Shown: one piece after another, positions 36,884 through 49,857 of the stretch
Layout: the number at the start of each line of letters is the position of its first letter
How positions within the stretch are numbered: position 1 is the stretch's first letter
Source of the DNA: Anniella stebbinsi
Lineage: Eukaryota; Chordata; Lepidosauria; Squamata; Anniellidae
Assembly (NCBI GenBank): GCA_029215795.1
Contig: JARDYH010000005.1
Span: forward strand, 38,818,001 to 38,882,000
DNA length: 64,000 nt
Reading direction: 5' to 3'
The notes under the pieces: model-generated
Database searches by the model: none
Told to the model about the DNA's origin: nothing
The model's input: only the letters and a program-made list of their open reading frames with translations
Translations under genes and position numbers: made by a program

Positions 36884-37745
36884 TATTATTATTTATAACC
36901 CACCTCTCCCTCCGGATCGAGGCGGGGAACAACAACAATATAAAACACAAGAATCACAAAACAGTTAAAATTTAAAAAACAAGAAAAAATACATAATTAA
37001 AAACATTTTAAAATTCATCTGGATAGGCCTGCCGGAAGAGAGCAGTCTTCATGACTCTCTTAAATTCATGAAGACTGCTAATTTGTCTAATCTCCTCCGG
37101 CAGACCACTCCACAGTCTGGGACCGATGGAAGGTCCTATGGGTAACACTCGTCAGCCTAGTTCTGGCTGATTTGAGTAAGTTCTTCCCAGAGGACCTAAG
37201 TGTGCGGGGCCGATTGTATGGGAGAAGGCGATCCCGTAGGTAACCTGGACCCAAACCATGTTGGGCTTTAAAGGTAATAACCAACACTTTATACTTCGCC
37301 CGGAAATTGATTGGCAGCCAATGAAGCGATTTTAAAACTGGTGTAATGTGGTCATCCCTAGATGTACCGGCGACCAACCTGGCTACCATATTTTGAACAA
37401 GTTGAAGTTTCCGGACTAGGTACAAAGGTAGCCCTATGTACAGCGCATTGCAGAAGTCAAGCCTCAAAGTTACCAGCGTGTGCACTACCGTCTTTAGGTC
37501 TTCCAACTCTAGGAAGGGGCGCACCTGGCGTATCAGCCGAAGCTGATAGTAGGCACTCCTGGCCATCGCATCCATCTGAGCTGTCATTTGGAGCGACGGA
37601 TCCAGGAGTACCCCCAAGCTGCGAACACAATCTTTCAGGGGGGTGCAACCCCATCCAGAACTGGTTGTCACACCTCCAAACCCAGGTTGGGGCCTTTGAC
37701 AGTGAGCACCTCTGTCTTGTCTGGATTCAGCTTCAGTTTGTTTGT
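36884..37745 (-). mobile_element. 5'-truncated L2-like LINE, reverse orientation
   Basis: The minus strand reads KDCVRSLGVLLDPSLQMTAQ, MARSAYYQLRLIRQVRPFLE, RLDFCNALYIGLPLYLVRKL and HWLPINFRAKYKVLVITFKA. Its 3' hairpin GCCTCGATCCGGAGGGAGAG is at 36907-36925 with an (AAT)n tail at 36882. One frame from 37087 to 37671 is still open. Same subfamily as the 4.9-8.6 kb copy. It is sense to PRKCA transcription. Confidence 0.9.
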
Positions 37746-39380
37746 TTGTTTTATTGGAATACTTGTAAAAAGTTAAAGATGATAGGATGTAATTCCCTTA
37801 CATTTAAGAAAAAAAGAAAAGGTACTGAAAACTATTAACATACTAATTAATTTCAGCAAATTAATGTGCATGATATGCTGACAACCACTCATCAATTTAA
37901 ACAGAGTTCAACACTTTTCCACTAAGATTGTTGCGGCACCTTCAGTTTCGCTGTCACTGTTTCTTTGTTCCATTTCACGTTGAGACATATATGTATTTCA
38001 AAGGCATACACGTATTTTCTCACATACTTGCTAAGGACATATTGCTAACCTGAAAAACATTGTTTTGAAATTGACAAGCTTATGTAACATTCTATTTACA
38101 ATTGGCATATCTTCATTCTTACTAATGAACTTATGAAATGGAACATTTTCCATGAAAAAATAAAGCACTGGAAAAATTTCCACCCCACATCACTGATGAA
38201 ACTCTAGCCCATGTGGCAGAAACCAACGCTGTCATTCTTCTACACCAGTATTATTTCTCTCTGGATACTGGAGGCAATTGCATACCACAGGCTCTTGCCA
38301 CATGAGCTGAGGCTTCCTACATTACCTAGTGGTGAGGGAAGAACACATTCTACTGCAGCTCCCATAGTACAAAGTAAGGAGGAGGTCCAAGAATGAAGTC
38401 ACAATAACCATAGAAATATTTTTCTTCAAACAATTACAATTCATTATAACCAGAGAGTTAACTCAGTTAAACTAAACAAGTATTACTCCCTCCATACACC
38501 ACCTCTTCACCTGATTTACACCCCTCATTAATTTTTATATAAAATATGCTGGGTTTAAATCATGGTGAACACCTTGCCTTCAAGCTATGATTTGAAGCTA
38601 CAGTTTGATGTGGGTTTGCAAAAAGTGGTTTAGAGGCTAGTGTTAATCATATTTTACCAACTGGGCCATCGTATCAAACAAGGATTAGCAAAATCAGGAA
38701 GTAGAGGAGAAAAGTCATGCACAAGATTGGCAGAATGAGTGAGAGAGCACTTTGGTGTGACATTACATTTGAATGAAGCCTATGAGTCATTTTACAACTA
38801 ATTGCAAGTAGTAGTGAGTCTACTATCCACTCCATTTGAGAAAGCACAGTATGCCTGTTGTCATAGCAACACATTTAAGCAGATCTCTAAGGAGCTTGCT
38901 TGCTCTCTCTCTCTCTCTCCATAGAAAGCAAGAAATTTGGTTTATATTCCATGTATTTTAATCTAACACCCTGGACATATGAATCAATTCTTTTCTGAAG
39001 AGCCTATCTGGTGTTTTTATTCACTTCAATGACATCTAGTGGCCAAAGAAATAAGCAGCTTTGTTTCTTTCTTGCAGATGATCTCTGTAAGAAGTCTGTT
39101 TATGTGACCCACATCTCTGTAGCTCATTACAAATTACTACTTTGAACTTGGAAAGACACAACAGATATAAATATAAACAAATATGAACAATGCAGCACAG
39201 CGCACTGCAGAACCCCACCATTTTCTTGTAGTTTGAGGAAGAGAAGTCATATGGGTTTTTTGTTTTTTGTCTTTTTAAACTGTGCATCTGAAAAGAAGAT
39301 GAGTCTGGTAATAATTTAAAATCAGAGGAAGGCCAACCAACACACACATACTCTAAAACCAAAAATACTTTAAGATGGTC
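37746..39380. other. Intron 8, unassigned
   Basis: Nothing recognised except a short (CT)n at 38902-38919. Confidence 0.4.
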
Positions 39381-39504
39381 TTCCCCAACCTAGTGTCTTA
39401 CAGTTGTTTGGACTTCAACTCCCATCACCCCAGCCGGCATGGCCAATAGTCAGGAAAGCTGGGAATTGTAGTCCAAAACATCTGGAGGGAACCAGGTTGG
39501 GGAA
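39381..39504. mobile_element. Hairpin MITE (TTCCCCAACCT family)
   Basis: TTCCCCAACCTAGTG...ACCAGGTTGGGGAAAA ends and GACTTCAACTCCCATCACCC / GAATTGTAGTCCAAAACATC inner arms form one long imperfect hairpin. A sister copy is at 42320-42446. Confidence 0.8.
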
Positions 39505-39605
39505 AACTGTTTAGGAGAAGAAAAGTCTTACAAATTCACTCACACTTCAAAACCCATAGTAATGGTTAATTAAGGTTTTAGTCTTAATTACACTATGTAA
39601 TCGCT

Positions 39606-39607
39606 AA

Positions 39608-39645
<38 letters not shown>

Positions 39646-41610
39646 CAACAACAACAACATTTATTTCTTACCCGCCTCTCCCTCCAGATCGAGGCGGGGA
39701 ACAACAACAATACCAACAATATATAATATACATAAACTGATTAAAGCATATAAAATTAATACATAATTGAAATCAATAAAGTCTTAAAATTCGACTGGGT
39801 AGGCCTGCCAGAAGAGATCAATCTTTATAGCTCTCTTAAATTCTTGAAGACTTGTAAGTTGGCGGATCTCTCCCGGCAGGTCGCTCCACAGTCTGGGTGC
39901 GGCAGAACAGAAGGGTGTGGCAGAACAGAAGGTCCTCTGGGTGACAGTTGACAGCCTAGTCTTGGCCGGCTGTAATAAATTCTTCCCAGAGGACCTGAGC
40001 GTGAAGGGCGGATTGTATGGGAGAAGGCGATCCCACAAGTAACCTGGACCCAAACCATGTAGGGTTTTAAAGGTAATAACCAACACTTTGTACTTCACCC
40101 AGAAACTAATTGGCAGCCAGTGGAGTGATTTTAAAGCTGGTGTGATATGGTCACCCCTAGGTGTACCGGTGACCAGCCTGGCCGCCATATTTTGAACTAC
40201 TTGAAGTTTCTGGACTAGGCACAAAGGTAGCGCTATGTACAGCACATTGCAGAAGTCAAGCCTCAAAGTTACCAGCGCGTGCACTACCGTCTATAGGTCT
40301 TCCAACTCTAGGAAGGGGCATAGCTGGTGTATCAGCTGAAGCTGGTAGTAGGCACTCCTGACCGTCGCATCTATTTGAGATATCATTTGGAGCGATGGAT
40401 CCAGGAGCACCCCCAAGCTGCAAATACAGCCTTTCAGGGGAGTGTTACCCCATCCAGAACTGGTTGACACACCTCCAAACCCAGGTTGGGGCCTTTGTCA
40501 GTAAGCACCTCCGTCTTGTTTGGATTCAGCTTCAGTTTGTTTTTCCTCATCCAGCCCATTACCACCTCCAGGTATTCATTCAGAGGAGACACACTATCCT
40601 TAGCTGACGCTGTTGTCAAAGGCATAGAGAAATATATTTGGGTGTCATCAACATACTGATAGCACCCTGCCCCATGCCTCCAGATGATCTCTCCCAGTGG
40701 TTTCATGTAGATGTTAAACAGCTTGGGGATAGGATGGTGCCTTGAGGTACGCCACACAACAACTCCTTCTTTGAGGAGCACCTATCCCCAAGCATCACCA
40801 GCTGGAACCTGCCCGAGAGATAGGACTGGAACCACTGAAGCACAGTGCCCTCGAGTCCTAATCCCCTCAGGCGTTCCTGAAGGATACCATGGTCAATAGT
40901 ATCGAAAGCCGCTGAGAGGTTCAGAAGTACCAACAGGGACACACTCATCCTGTCAATACTCAAGCATAGATCATCCACTAAGGCGACCGTAGTAGTCTCA
41001 GCTCCATATCCTGCCCTGAAGCTGGTTTGAAATGGGTCTAGAAAATCTGTATCATCCAAGACTGCTTGGAGTTGAGACGCAACTGCCCTCTCGATCACCT
41101 TACTCAAAAACGGAATATTTGATACTGGTCCAGGGAGGGCTTTTTTAGAAGCGGATGAACCACTGCTTCTTTTAAACAGGATGGAAACTCCCCTCCCTGA
41201 GAAATGTATTAATAATATGTTGTAATTGTAGTCTAATTACATCTCCTCCCTGGGCGACCAGCCAAGAAGGACAGGGATCGAGAGGGCAAGTTGTCCTCCT
41301 CACTCGTCCAAGCAGCTTGTCCACGTCCTGGTACTCACCAACTGAAACTGATCCGGTGTAATTCTACTAGCGGAGTTGCTGGACACTCCATTATCAGCCT
41401 CTGCTATAACGACGGCATTTAAGTCGGCTCTAATCTGAGAGATTTTATCTGTGAAATTATCATTAAAGGCATCACAGCGAACTGCAGAAGGCTCTAAGGT
41501 CGGATTCAGGGGGGAAGGTGCCTGAGTTAGACCCCTCACCACCCTGAACAGTTCTGCTGGACATGAATTCGCAGACGGAATGCGTACAGAGAAGAAAAGC
41601 ATTCTACATA
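39606..41610 (-). mobile_element. L2-like LINE, RT to 3' end, reverse orientation
   Basis: A 2-kb copy that starts in the linker before the RT (SCPAELFRVVRGLTQAPSPL at 41480-41590) and ends with the 3' hairpin at 39670-39700 and (AAC)n(AAT)n tail at 39606-39660. The minus frame carries VIERAVASQLQAVLDDTDFL, LLVLLNLSAAFDTIDHGILQ and LWSDLPGEIRQLTSLQEFKR. It has frameshifts near 40740, 40430 and 41150, and the catalytic motif is YVDDTQIY in place of YADD. Confidence 0.92.
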
Positions 41611-41851
41611 ATTACACTCCCTCACAGCTTAGACTCCATGAACCCACACTTGAATGCGTGTTTTGGTAGGAGCAATGCCATGACAAATGCGTGAAACTAG
41701 AAGTTTCTGGGTGAAATAACCTAGTTATTTCACCCAGAACCTTGTATATATTTTCATCAATCCAACCAGCCCCATAGTGATGTAAGAATAAATCAGGGAT
41801 TTATGTTTGTGACTGGGAGGGGAAAGAGGTGTAGAATCATGAGGAAAGGCC

Positions 41852-41854
<3 letters not shown>

Positions 41855-41901
<47 letters not shown>
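41855..41901. repeat. (GA)n microsatellite
   Basis: About 23 perfect GA units. Confidence 0.95.
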
Positions 41902-41904
<3 letters not shown>

Positions 41905-42319
41905 CTGGTCCTATGATAGGAAAGACGCTACAGGGATTTGGCATAGCAACAAGGATCTTTCACCCCACCAAGCTGCTAGAGTATCGGCAAGAATACTTTT
42001 TAAATCAACTGATCTCCCTTTCCAGGCTACCTTCTCAAGCAGATCTCTTTTCCCCCCGATCACTCAGCCAAATACCAATTTACAATTAATCTCCATATTC
42101 AGATGCATTCTATATTGTTTAATCAGTGGTCTTCAAATGGTCCAGACCCGACACCCACCTCAGACTCCCAACCTGCAACATGGTACCCGTTTTCACAATT
42201 GCCCAACATAGCGGCAACAGCTTTGCTGCAACCCATCTGGACTGATCTTATGACCCACTTTTGGGATGTGACCCACCAACTGAAGACCACTGGTTAACAT
42301 AATATGTTTTAATGCAATC

Positions 42320-42446
42320 TTCCCCAACCTGGTGCCCTCCAGATGTTTAAGACTACAAACCCCAGCATTTCAGACCATTGGCCATGCTGACAGGGGGCGA
42401 TGGAAGTTGAAATCCAAAACATCTGGAGGGCACCAGGTTAGGGAAG
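42320..42446. mobile_element. Hairpin MITE (TTCCCCAACCT family)
   Basis: CTTCCCCAACCTGGTGCCCT, CCAGATGTTTAAGACTAC and GAAATCCAAAACATCTGGAG, GGCACCAGGTTAGGGAAG pair with each other. Sister to 39381-39504. Confidence 0.82.
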
Positions 42447-42599
42447 TCTGTTTTAACGTATATGGATCTAGCCCAAAGTACCAGAGGTGACAATGAGGAA
42501 GAGATATGTGCTGAACACTTACACTTTGACATCAATGGAACATAAAAGCAATTTCTTTTTCTTGGGTTGTATTCTGTATCTGCAAATATTAACAATAGA

Positions 42600-42778
42600 A
42601 ACGGTCCCATGTTCGATGGGGAGGGGCCACAGCTCCGTGACAAAGCAAATGCTTTACATATGGAAGGTCCCAGGTAGGGCTCAGAAAGACTTCTGCCTGG
42701 AATCATGCAGTCTGTCAGTGCCACAATACTGGGCTAGGTTGACCAATGGTCTTCCTATGTCCAATTCCTATGAGTGAG
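42600..42778 (+). mobile_element. tRNA-derived SINE
   Basis: AGGGGCCACAGCTCCGTGAC, AAAGCAAATGCTTTACATAT and GGAAGGTCCCAGGTAGGGCT correspond to a tRNA-like head with A-box and B-box regions. GACTTCTGCCTGGAATC, AATACTGGGCTAGGTTGACC, AATGGTCTTCCTATGT are its body. This sequence type is widespread in reptiles; I do not assign a family name. Confidence 0.7.
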
Positions 42779-42849
42779 ATTTAACCACTCTCAGAATACA
42801 TTACTGATCATAATGCTGCTGCTCCAACAAGAGGAAAGAACAAATTATA

Positions 42850-43326
42850 GGCCATGTCTACCCCATGCATATATCCCGGGCATATATACGAACAGGGAAT
42901 CCAGGGGTCAACCAGGGATAACCAGAGACTTTCTCTGGGATATATGCAACCGCGGATTCCTGTTTTTCCCCCCGGTCCTGGGACAACCCCAAGGACAGCG
43001 GGTGGTGTGGTGTGGGCTCCCAGATCCTCAAAAGGGCACAGAGCTGTGTGGGGTGGCTCCATGCCCATGAGGTGGGGGTAGCATTTTCGCCATCTCTTGG
43101 ATGGTGGCGCCGAGTTCCCAGTTTTGTTTTGTTTTAAACTTACTGTTGTGCAGCATCTAGGCTCTCGTAAAAGAAAAAAAAGCTGTGCTGCACCAGAACA
43201 TCCCTGTTGGCTTCCAGGACGATGTGCTGGTGTGTAGACGCTGGGGGAGGATTGTGGAAGCTGGAAAGCCCGAGAATCCCCCCTCCCCAATCCCAGAAGG
43301 CTCATAGATCTAGATGAGCCCATAGT
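42850..43326. mobile_element. Possible DNA-transposon MITE
   Basis: Left end GCCATGTCTACCCCATGCAT and right end TAGATCTAGATGAGCCCATA are weakly inverted. The interior (CCCGGGCATATATACG, GGTCCTGGGACAACCCCAAG, GGATGGTGGCGCCGAG) is GC-rich and CpG-bearing unlike its flanks. Boundaries are guesses. Confidence 0.4.
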
Positions 43327-46300
43327 TAAAGCAAAATGAAGACTATTTGCAGAACATTTGCTTACATGTTACACCTAAAAATATTGGACTGAAATCAGAC
43401 TTAAATTTGTTGGTGTCGCCGCCTTTATCATCGTCGTCATTTATATAGTACATGGAACCTACATGTACTATATACATGTATGACAGACAATGAATATCAC
43501 TCTGAAGAAAATGGTACATTAATCATTTTTGGGGATATTTTGCTGCAGCTAGATATTTGTGATATCAGTAAGCATCCTTTTTTAATTCTTAAAGGGGTAT
43601 CTGGTAGGAACAGCAGCGTACCTTCTCTGTTATAGTTATGCACTACTGCCCTCCTGTGGTTTGCAAATTTTAAAGGAAATTCTTGTTATCAAGAGAATAC
43701 AATGAAAAGAATCATTGTCCTTATTATCTGATTTAAAATTACACAGGAACACATACACATTGCTGAACATTTTCCCTTTAAAACTGAACTTTACTCTCTT
43801 ACAATTATGCAAAATATAAGATGGGGAAATGTTTGCTACTACTATGCTTCAGGCACGCAAAATCCATCATGCATTGGAAATTGTAGACAATGCAGCACCC
43901 TATTCCATTCCAGCCTCATGAGTGTCCTGCTATTCCTCCACCCTCACCCCCCAATCTCAGCCTAGGTGGCCCTCTAGGTCACATTCACATTCTTTCCCTA
44001 ATGGTGAGATTACCCACAATGGTCATTTGGCCAAAGTTGGGACAAGAGAGCAAAAGCATTGTGTTAGCCAAATTCATCCAGGAGAATAACGACTCCAGGG
44101 GAGATTAAATAATTATGCAGCCAAAACACTATCAAGACTAACATGAAAAAAATATTTTTAAGGCCCCATGAAGCTCACTGTGCTCCCCTCTGGAAATAGG
44201 TGAGATGTGCAGCCCACCTGCTCTGGCTAACCACTTGGTTAGCAAGAACAGGCCTTTTTTTTTAATAGGTTCCATTCCCACCGCTTGCTTAAACTCTCTC
44301 AAGGCCCAAAGTCGCAGCCTTTTGAGGCAGATTTAAGCACTTCTCCCCTCTGCCCTCCCCAGCAACGTCCCCTCTCTTCCTCAGTTTGCTTAGTTTCACT
44401 GAGTAAATAGATTTTTGTAAAATTAAGAATGTGCGTCGAACAAGAAAACAATTAAGACTTCAATATCTCCAAAAGCAATGTGTAAGACTCGAGCATTAAA
44501 AACATTTTTAATGGAATTGTTTCTGTTTAATCAATCTTTTTGATAGGTGGGGATGTTGGTCAGCAAGGTCGCATCAATGCACCTTGGGATAGTTAATTGA
44601 ACTGCAAATATACATGCCATGAATGTGGGGTAAAAGGTTTTAATATTCTCAAATTATCAGAAACCCTTCTAATATTTTTCATAAACTTGTAGTCAATTAA
44701 ATCTACTTTGCTTTTTAGTCTTTATTTGCTTTGCATAAAAGGAAATAACTAAAAGTGAAAACATAATCATATGTCACAGGGAGATGTGGATTCAATGAAG
44801 AATCCAAAAAGGAGTGTCAGAAACGTAAAGAAAAAGCATCTCATCATAACTATCATTTGTTTTAAAAGCTTTTATGTACATAAATAAGTAACAATCTCGC
44901 ACAAAGAATAAAATTAGCTTGAAGTTGCAAGTGAAGGAAGCAAGTAACATTACAAACAGTGGCAGGAATATTATTTTAAATCAGAGCCTCTCTTACAGAT
45001 AAATAGTTTTTCAGAAAGCTAAGAAATTCTACTAGAAACAGATTTTTCAGTATGTTTAATTTAAATTACACAGAGAGACCTTTTTATAATGGATGCAGTC
45101 CCACTAACATAGATAAGACTGAATTATACTAAGCTGTGCAGGTGCTTTCGAGCATCTATGCAGCAACACATGAAACCCTCATTTGGCCAGCCTTTTACTG
45201 TTAATAGTTTTGACTTATTTTAACCAAGAGATTTATTTATTTTATTCTGAGCCTGAACTGCTGCAGCGTTTAATAATTTATTTTCATGCTTGTTAACTAT
45301 AAGCCTCTCTAAATGTTTTTTCACCAAATGCAGCTTAATATTGCATGCAATAAACACATAAAATCCATTGGTTTTTAGACTGCTCCTTAAGTAAATATTG
45401 ACCAATAATTTCCCCCAAGAGCTCCCCAGTGTTGCTTTTAACTCCTGATCCAATTTTAAATAGCTCAGTTTGCAACAGGTGCAAAATTTGGATTAGTGGT
45501 TGTAGTATTACTCTAAAAACATTTAGATTTAGCTTCCCTTAGACTTTTTGGTCAATTATTTGTTTTGGGAGGAAACACCTTGTCCTTGAGTGAGTTATTT
45601 ATGCTAGAGTCATCAGACCTTCTGCAAATACCACCTTCTCCAAATACCACCTCCATCAAGGAGGTAGTTTCTCAGTATTGGTACAGCGACAATAGAATAG
45701 CCTCCCCAGAAAGGTATTCCTGGCACCAACTTTTACATTTGGTCGCTGTCAGACAATAATATTTTTTTTATCCAGGCATCTTAAATCATTGATTAAAAAA
45801 AAGTATATAAATGTTTTAAACAAGAAAATAGTTTATATTCCAAATCAGATATAATATGCACCAATACAGGTGAGAAAAGTATCTCTAAATACAACAGACT
45901 CAGCAATTAGCTTATTAATGACTTTCAGTTGGAAATGGGAACAAATACACAAACAATTGACATCTTTCAATTATACTGAGACCTCTTGGGAGGGACTGAA
46001 GAAGCATTAGATCCAGCAGATGCAAGAGCACTTCCAAAATGCTCCCAGAAGAGCCTAATTTGGGGTACACCACTGGCACGGAGCTTTCGGGTGGGATACT
46101 AGGGGCCTCCATAGTGACATGCTACCAAGTGAAGTGTCTGTCTGCTACTAGCCCTCTTGAGGAACACTTCTTCCCTATCTTAACACACACCCCTTCTGCT
46201 GTTGGCTGTCAGGTTATAACTTTGTAGCAAAGATTTTAAAAATTGACATTAAAAAGTATCCATTATGAAACTGAACGTTTGCAAAGTTTTTTGAGTACTT

Positions 46301-49300
46301 CACTATGAATTATATGAAATAGTTATTTTTATTTCCTGTTTTACACAGCAATCCTAAGTGGGGTGGGAGAGGAAAGTGAAGTGCTGGTCACACCAAGAGA
46401 TGGTGTGTGTGGGTGTGTTTCTACAAAGAGACCAGCAGGACTTTGGTTTTCGGACTTTCCTCCCCTCATTGAAACCAATGGGTAGTGTTCGATATCAGCT
46501 CCAGGCCAGTGTAGTTGTTGGGCCCAATTCTGAATCCTTTCTGAGGAAGAAAGGGGCCTTTGGATCCAAGACTGCCTTGGATTTGAAAGCTGAAGGTTTT
46601 GAAATTTACAACATTTATTTTGTAAATTTATAAACTTTAAAAAAATAACTAAAAGTTTTTTTTTAAAAAAAGTTCCTGCCATCTTCTCATAGTGCAAGTA
46701 TAATCTGTCAGTTTTTGATCAGGTGTCTGTTCCAAAAATTTGTTGAGTCAATACACTGATGATGATTCAGTGAAGATTTTAGTACAACAGCACGAACATC
46801 CATTGTGTGTGGGGAATTCTTCAATCAAAAAAACACTACATGCAAACCCTTAACACCTTTCTTTTCTGTGGAAACAATTCAGGAAATTGAGGCATTCATG
46901 AAATAATTCTGATGGTAAAGGTAAGATGAATTAGTAATTCAGGCATTGAAGTATCTGTGCAACAATTATGAGTCGAACACACTATGATGGTGATATGCTA
47001 TAGTGCAATATATGCATGCTAAACAGTATGTAGGTTTGTGAATGCGTGACCATATAGTCAGTTATGGAGAAAGCATTATCACCAGAAGAAAAATAAAATA
47101 AACCAGTACTGCATATCATCAAAGATGCACTATTTAAATTTTCAGGGGAAGATAAAGGAAGATGATAGATTATATTTGATGAATCTAGGAAGTTCTTGCA
47201 AGTCAACTTTGATATAGATATATATAAAAGTGGCAAAAATGGACCGGAACCTGAATTTCAGAAAGTGAAAATAATTCCGGAAGGAAATGTGAATGTAAAT
47301 GAAAACAGAATACAAAGGAGAAAACTACCTTTAAGAAGTGAATATATATATGGCAGCCCTGAAAAAAGACAGTAAAGGGAGAAAAACTGCTTTGTTAGTA
47401 TGGGGATAGGAAATTAAAACCATAATAATTATTAGTAGAAGCAATTGAGAAAGAAATGCAATATAATAATGGATTAGCAATAACGGAGCACACAAAAACA
47501 TGTGAATCAACAATTGCTGAGAGACAGATAAAAATTAAGAATAACAAAACAGCATCAATAGGGTCCCTACCCAAAGCAGACTCAATGCAGGACGTTGCCC
47601 GCAAGCAAAAAACGCACACCAGTAATAAATGAAGCAAAGCATCCTAACTGCTTAAATGGTCATTACCTCAATATACAGCATCATATGACAGTTGGGATCA
47701 TTGACCAAGACAGTGTTCCTAGGCAATTACTGGGCTGTGATAAAGTATCCATCTGAGAAGAGCAATAGGTTTAATGAGGCTTGCATGCAAGAATAACTTG
47801 CAGATTTTTAGAGGAAAAAATATGGGGAAAATGATGAAAAAAGCAATTGCAATGCAATTGCAAATGTACCGAATTGTGGCAAACAAGGTAACCTTAAAAG
47901 ACAGTGTCATATTTCTCCTCCAACAAGGTAGAATCATGTAGATCTGCTGCACATGTACACGCATGCATCCTTCTCCATTACTATAGCTGTATACTTTCCA
48001 GCTTCCCCCCCCCCTCAAAAAATTACACACACACACCTGTCATTTCATAGCCTCTAGCACTGGTACTTGGACATTCCCGTCACACTGCTTATGCCATGGA
48101 GTATTTCACTCTTCAGAAAGCTGTACTAATTCTATTTAATGGCAGAATTGGGGGTCATTTTTGTGAATGGCAAAGTCAAACAAGGTAGCCCAACAAATAC
48201 TGGGGTGGGATGAGATGGGCCAACAGGTTATCCTTTGTGAACTTGAACTTTGTAAGGTCAAAGTGGGACAAAATTTCAACTGACTCAGCAAAAGTTGTGC
48301 CAATTTCATTGAAGTCCATGGTATAAATAGGAACATTGGCTCTTTATGTTTTTTTGAGTTCCATATTTGTACTATTTACTCACAGACTCATCCCTGCTAG
48401 TTAGATATACTATGTGAACTATCGTCTTATATCTGGCATAGCAAAGTGCTACACAGCTTGCTTTCTAAAGGGCAGGAGAATCATCATAAAGAGCTATTTA
48501 TGGTGGCTCTGAGTCACCTACTTCTGGTGAGGTGAAAACTGAGATGTCTTATTTATAGCGAATAATACAGCATTTTCCTAGCTTCTGAAATCAGACAACA
48601 AAACAGAAGAATATCACCAGTGATGAACAAGGCTGCCTCCCCCCTGCTCCAAATCACCACATCTACAGTGTGAAACCAAACTTGTTCTCTTCCACAGGTT
48701 CCTGCAAAATAGTACTGTCCTTTCGCCATAGAACAGCATCTACATGGGAAAGGGCAGCATTAGATTCTGAAAGGACTTCAATACAAACTTTCAGGGGGAG
48801 GGGGGGAGGGAATGCAAGCACTGCCCCATAGTCCTTGCTTCCTTGTTGACTGCAGTAAAATATGACTCATAGGTCACAGCTATATGAGCAATTTTCCATG
48901 ACACTTACTTAGGAGATGCAGTGCATTGCTTCAGTGTAACCAACGCAAGCAGAAATTGTGCTTTTACCCATAATCAATCCCTCTTTCCAATTCATAGGTC
49001 AAGAGGCCCATAACACTGGCTTTACATTATTGTGTATGTACACACACACCTTTTCTAGGAATGCTTTCCATACCCCTGGTTGTATACTACAAACCTTCTC
49101 ACTATGGTGTTAATTGTTAATTATACAGCTGATAACACTGATTGTACTAGCGCTATGCCAAAAATTCCTCACATGAGAATTTCTTATTCAATTTGCTAGC
49201 AAAGAAATTGCTTTTGAAAGGAAACTCAAAGGAGAAGAAATTTCGGAGAAATTCTCAGGGATTTGGTTGAGAGTTCTTGTGCTTACTTATGAGATGGCTG

Positions 49301-49795
49301 AGGAGTGTGTGTGAGTCTCCTGTCTTTCACTGCACAATCATCTCTCTGACAGGCTGCAGCCTCCTTGGCTTCCTGCACTTGGTGCCCAAGGGAAGACATC
49401 ATGAATTTATTCCTCCCATAGGGCTTTTCAGAACAGGAAGTGCAGGCAGCCTGGGTGACTGCAGAGAAATGGCGAAATGTGCAATAGAAAGAAAAAAAAC
49501 AGACAGTACACCCAGCCACCTCACAGTCAAAAAGACGACCAACACACATTCAAAATGAATTATAAAATACCCTGAGAATGAGGCAGAAAAATGGAAGCCT
49601 CTTTCATGGGGAAGAAAACTTCCAGGAAATTGGAGGACAGATTTTGTTACAGCATTAGCTCCACCCTTTCCCTGAAACTGGATGTAACACTCACACCTGC
49701 TACGGGACTTTCAGCACCTGCATTAGAGACAAGCTGCATCCAGAATCACCCCTCAGAAATGTAACATATGGAAGACCCTAGAAAAGGAGCTGAAC
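43327..49795. other. Intron 8, large unassigned part
   Basis: AT-rich sequence with no exon, RNA gene or clear repeat that I recognise. The many short open frames show no homology that I can name. Confidence 0.4.
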
Positions 49796-49857
49796 CCTGT
49801 AAACTGCCCAGAAAGCTTTGACTATGGGGTGGTATAGAAATGTAATAAATAAATAAT
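49796..49857 (+). mobile_element. L2-like LINE 3' tail, second subfamily
   Basis: CTGTAAACTGCCCAGAAAGC, TTTGACTATGGGGTGGTATA, GAAATGTAATAAATAAATAA: the CCGCCCAGAGAGC...GGGCGG tail again. Confidence 0.7.

Noticed and set aside
42808..43323. 171-codon minus-strand frame
   Set aside because: It falls in a GC-rich, probably transposon-derived stretch, and the translation resembles no known protein.
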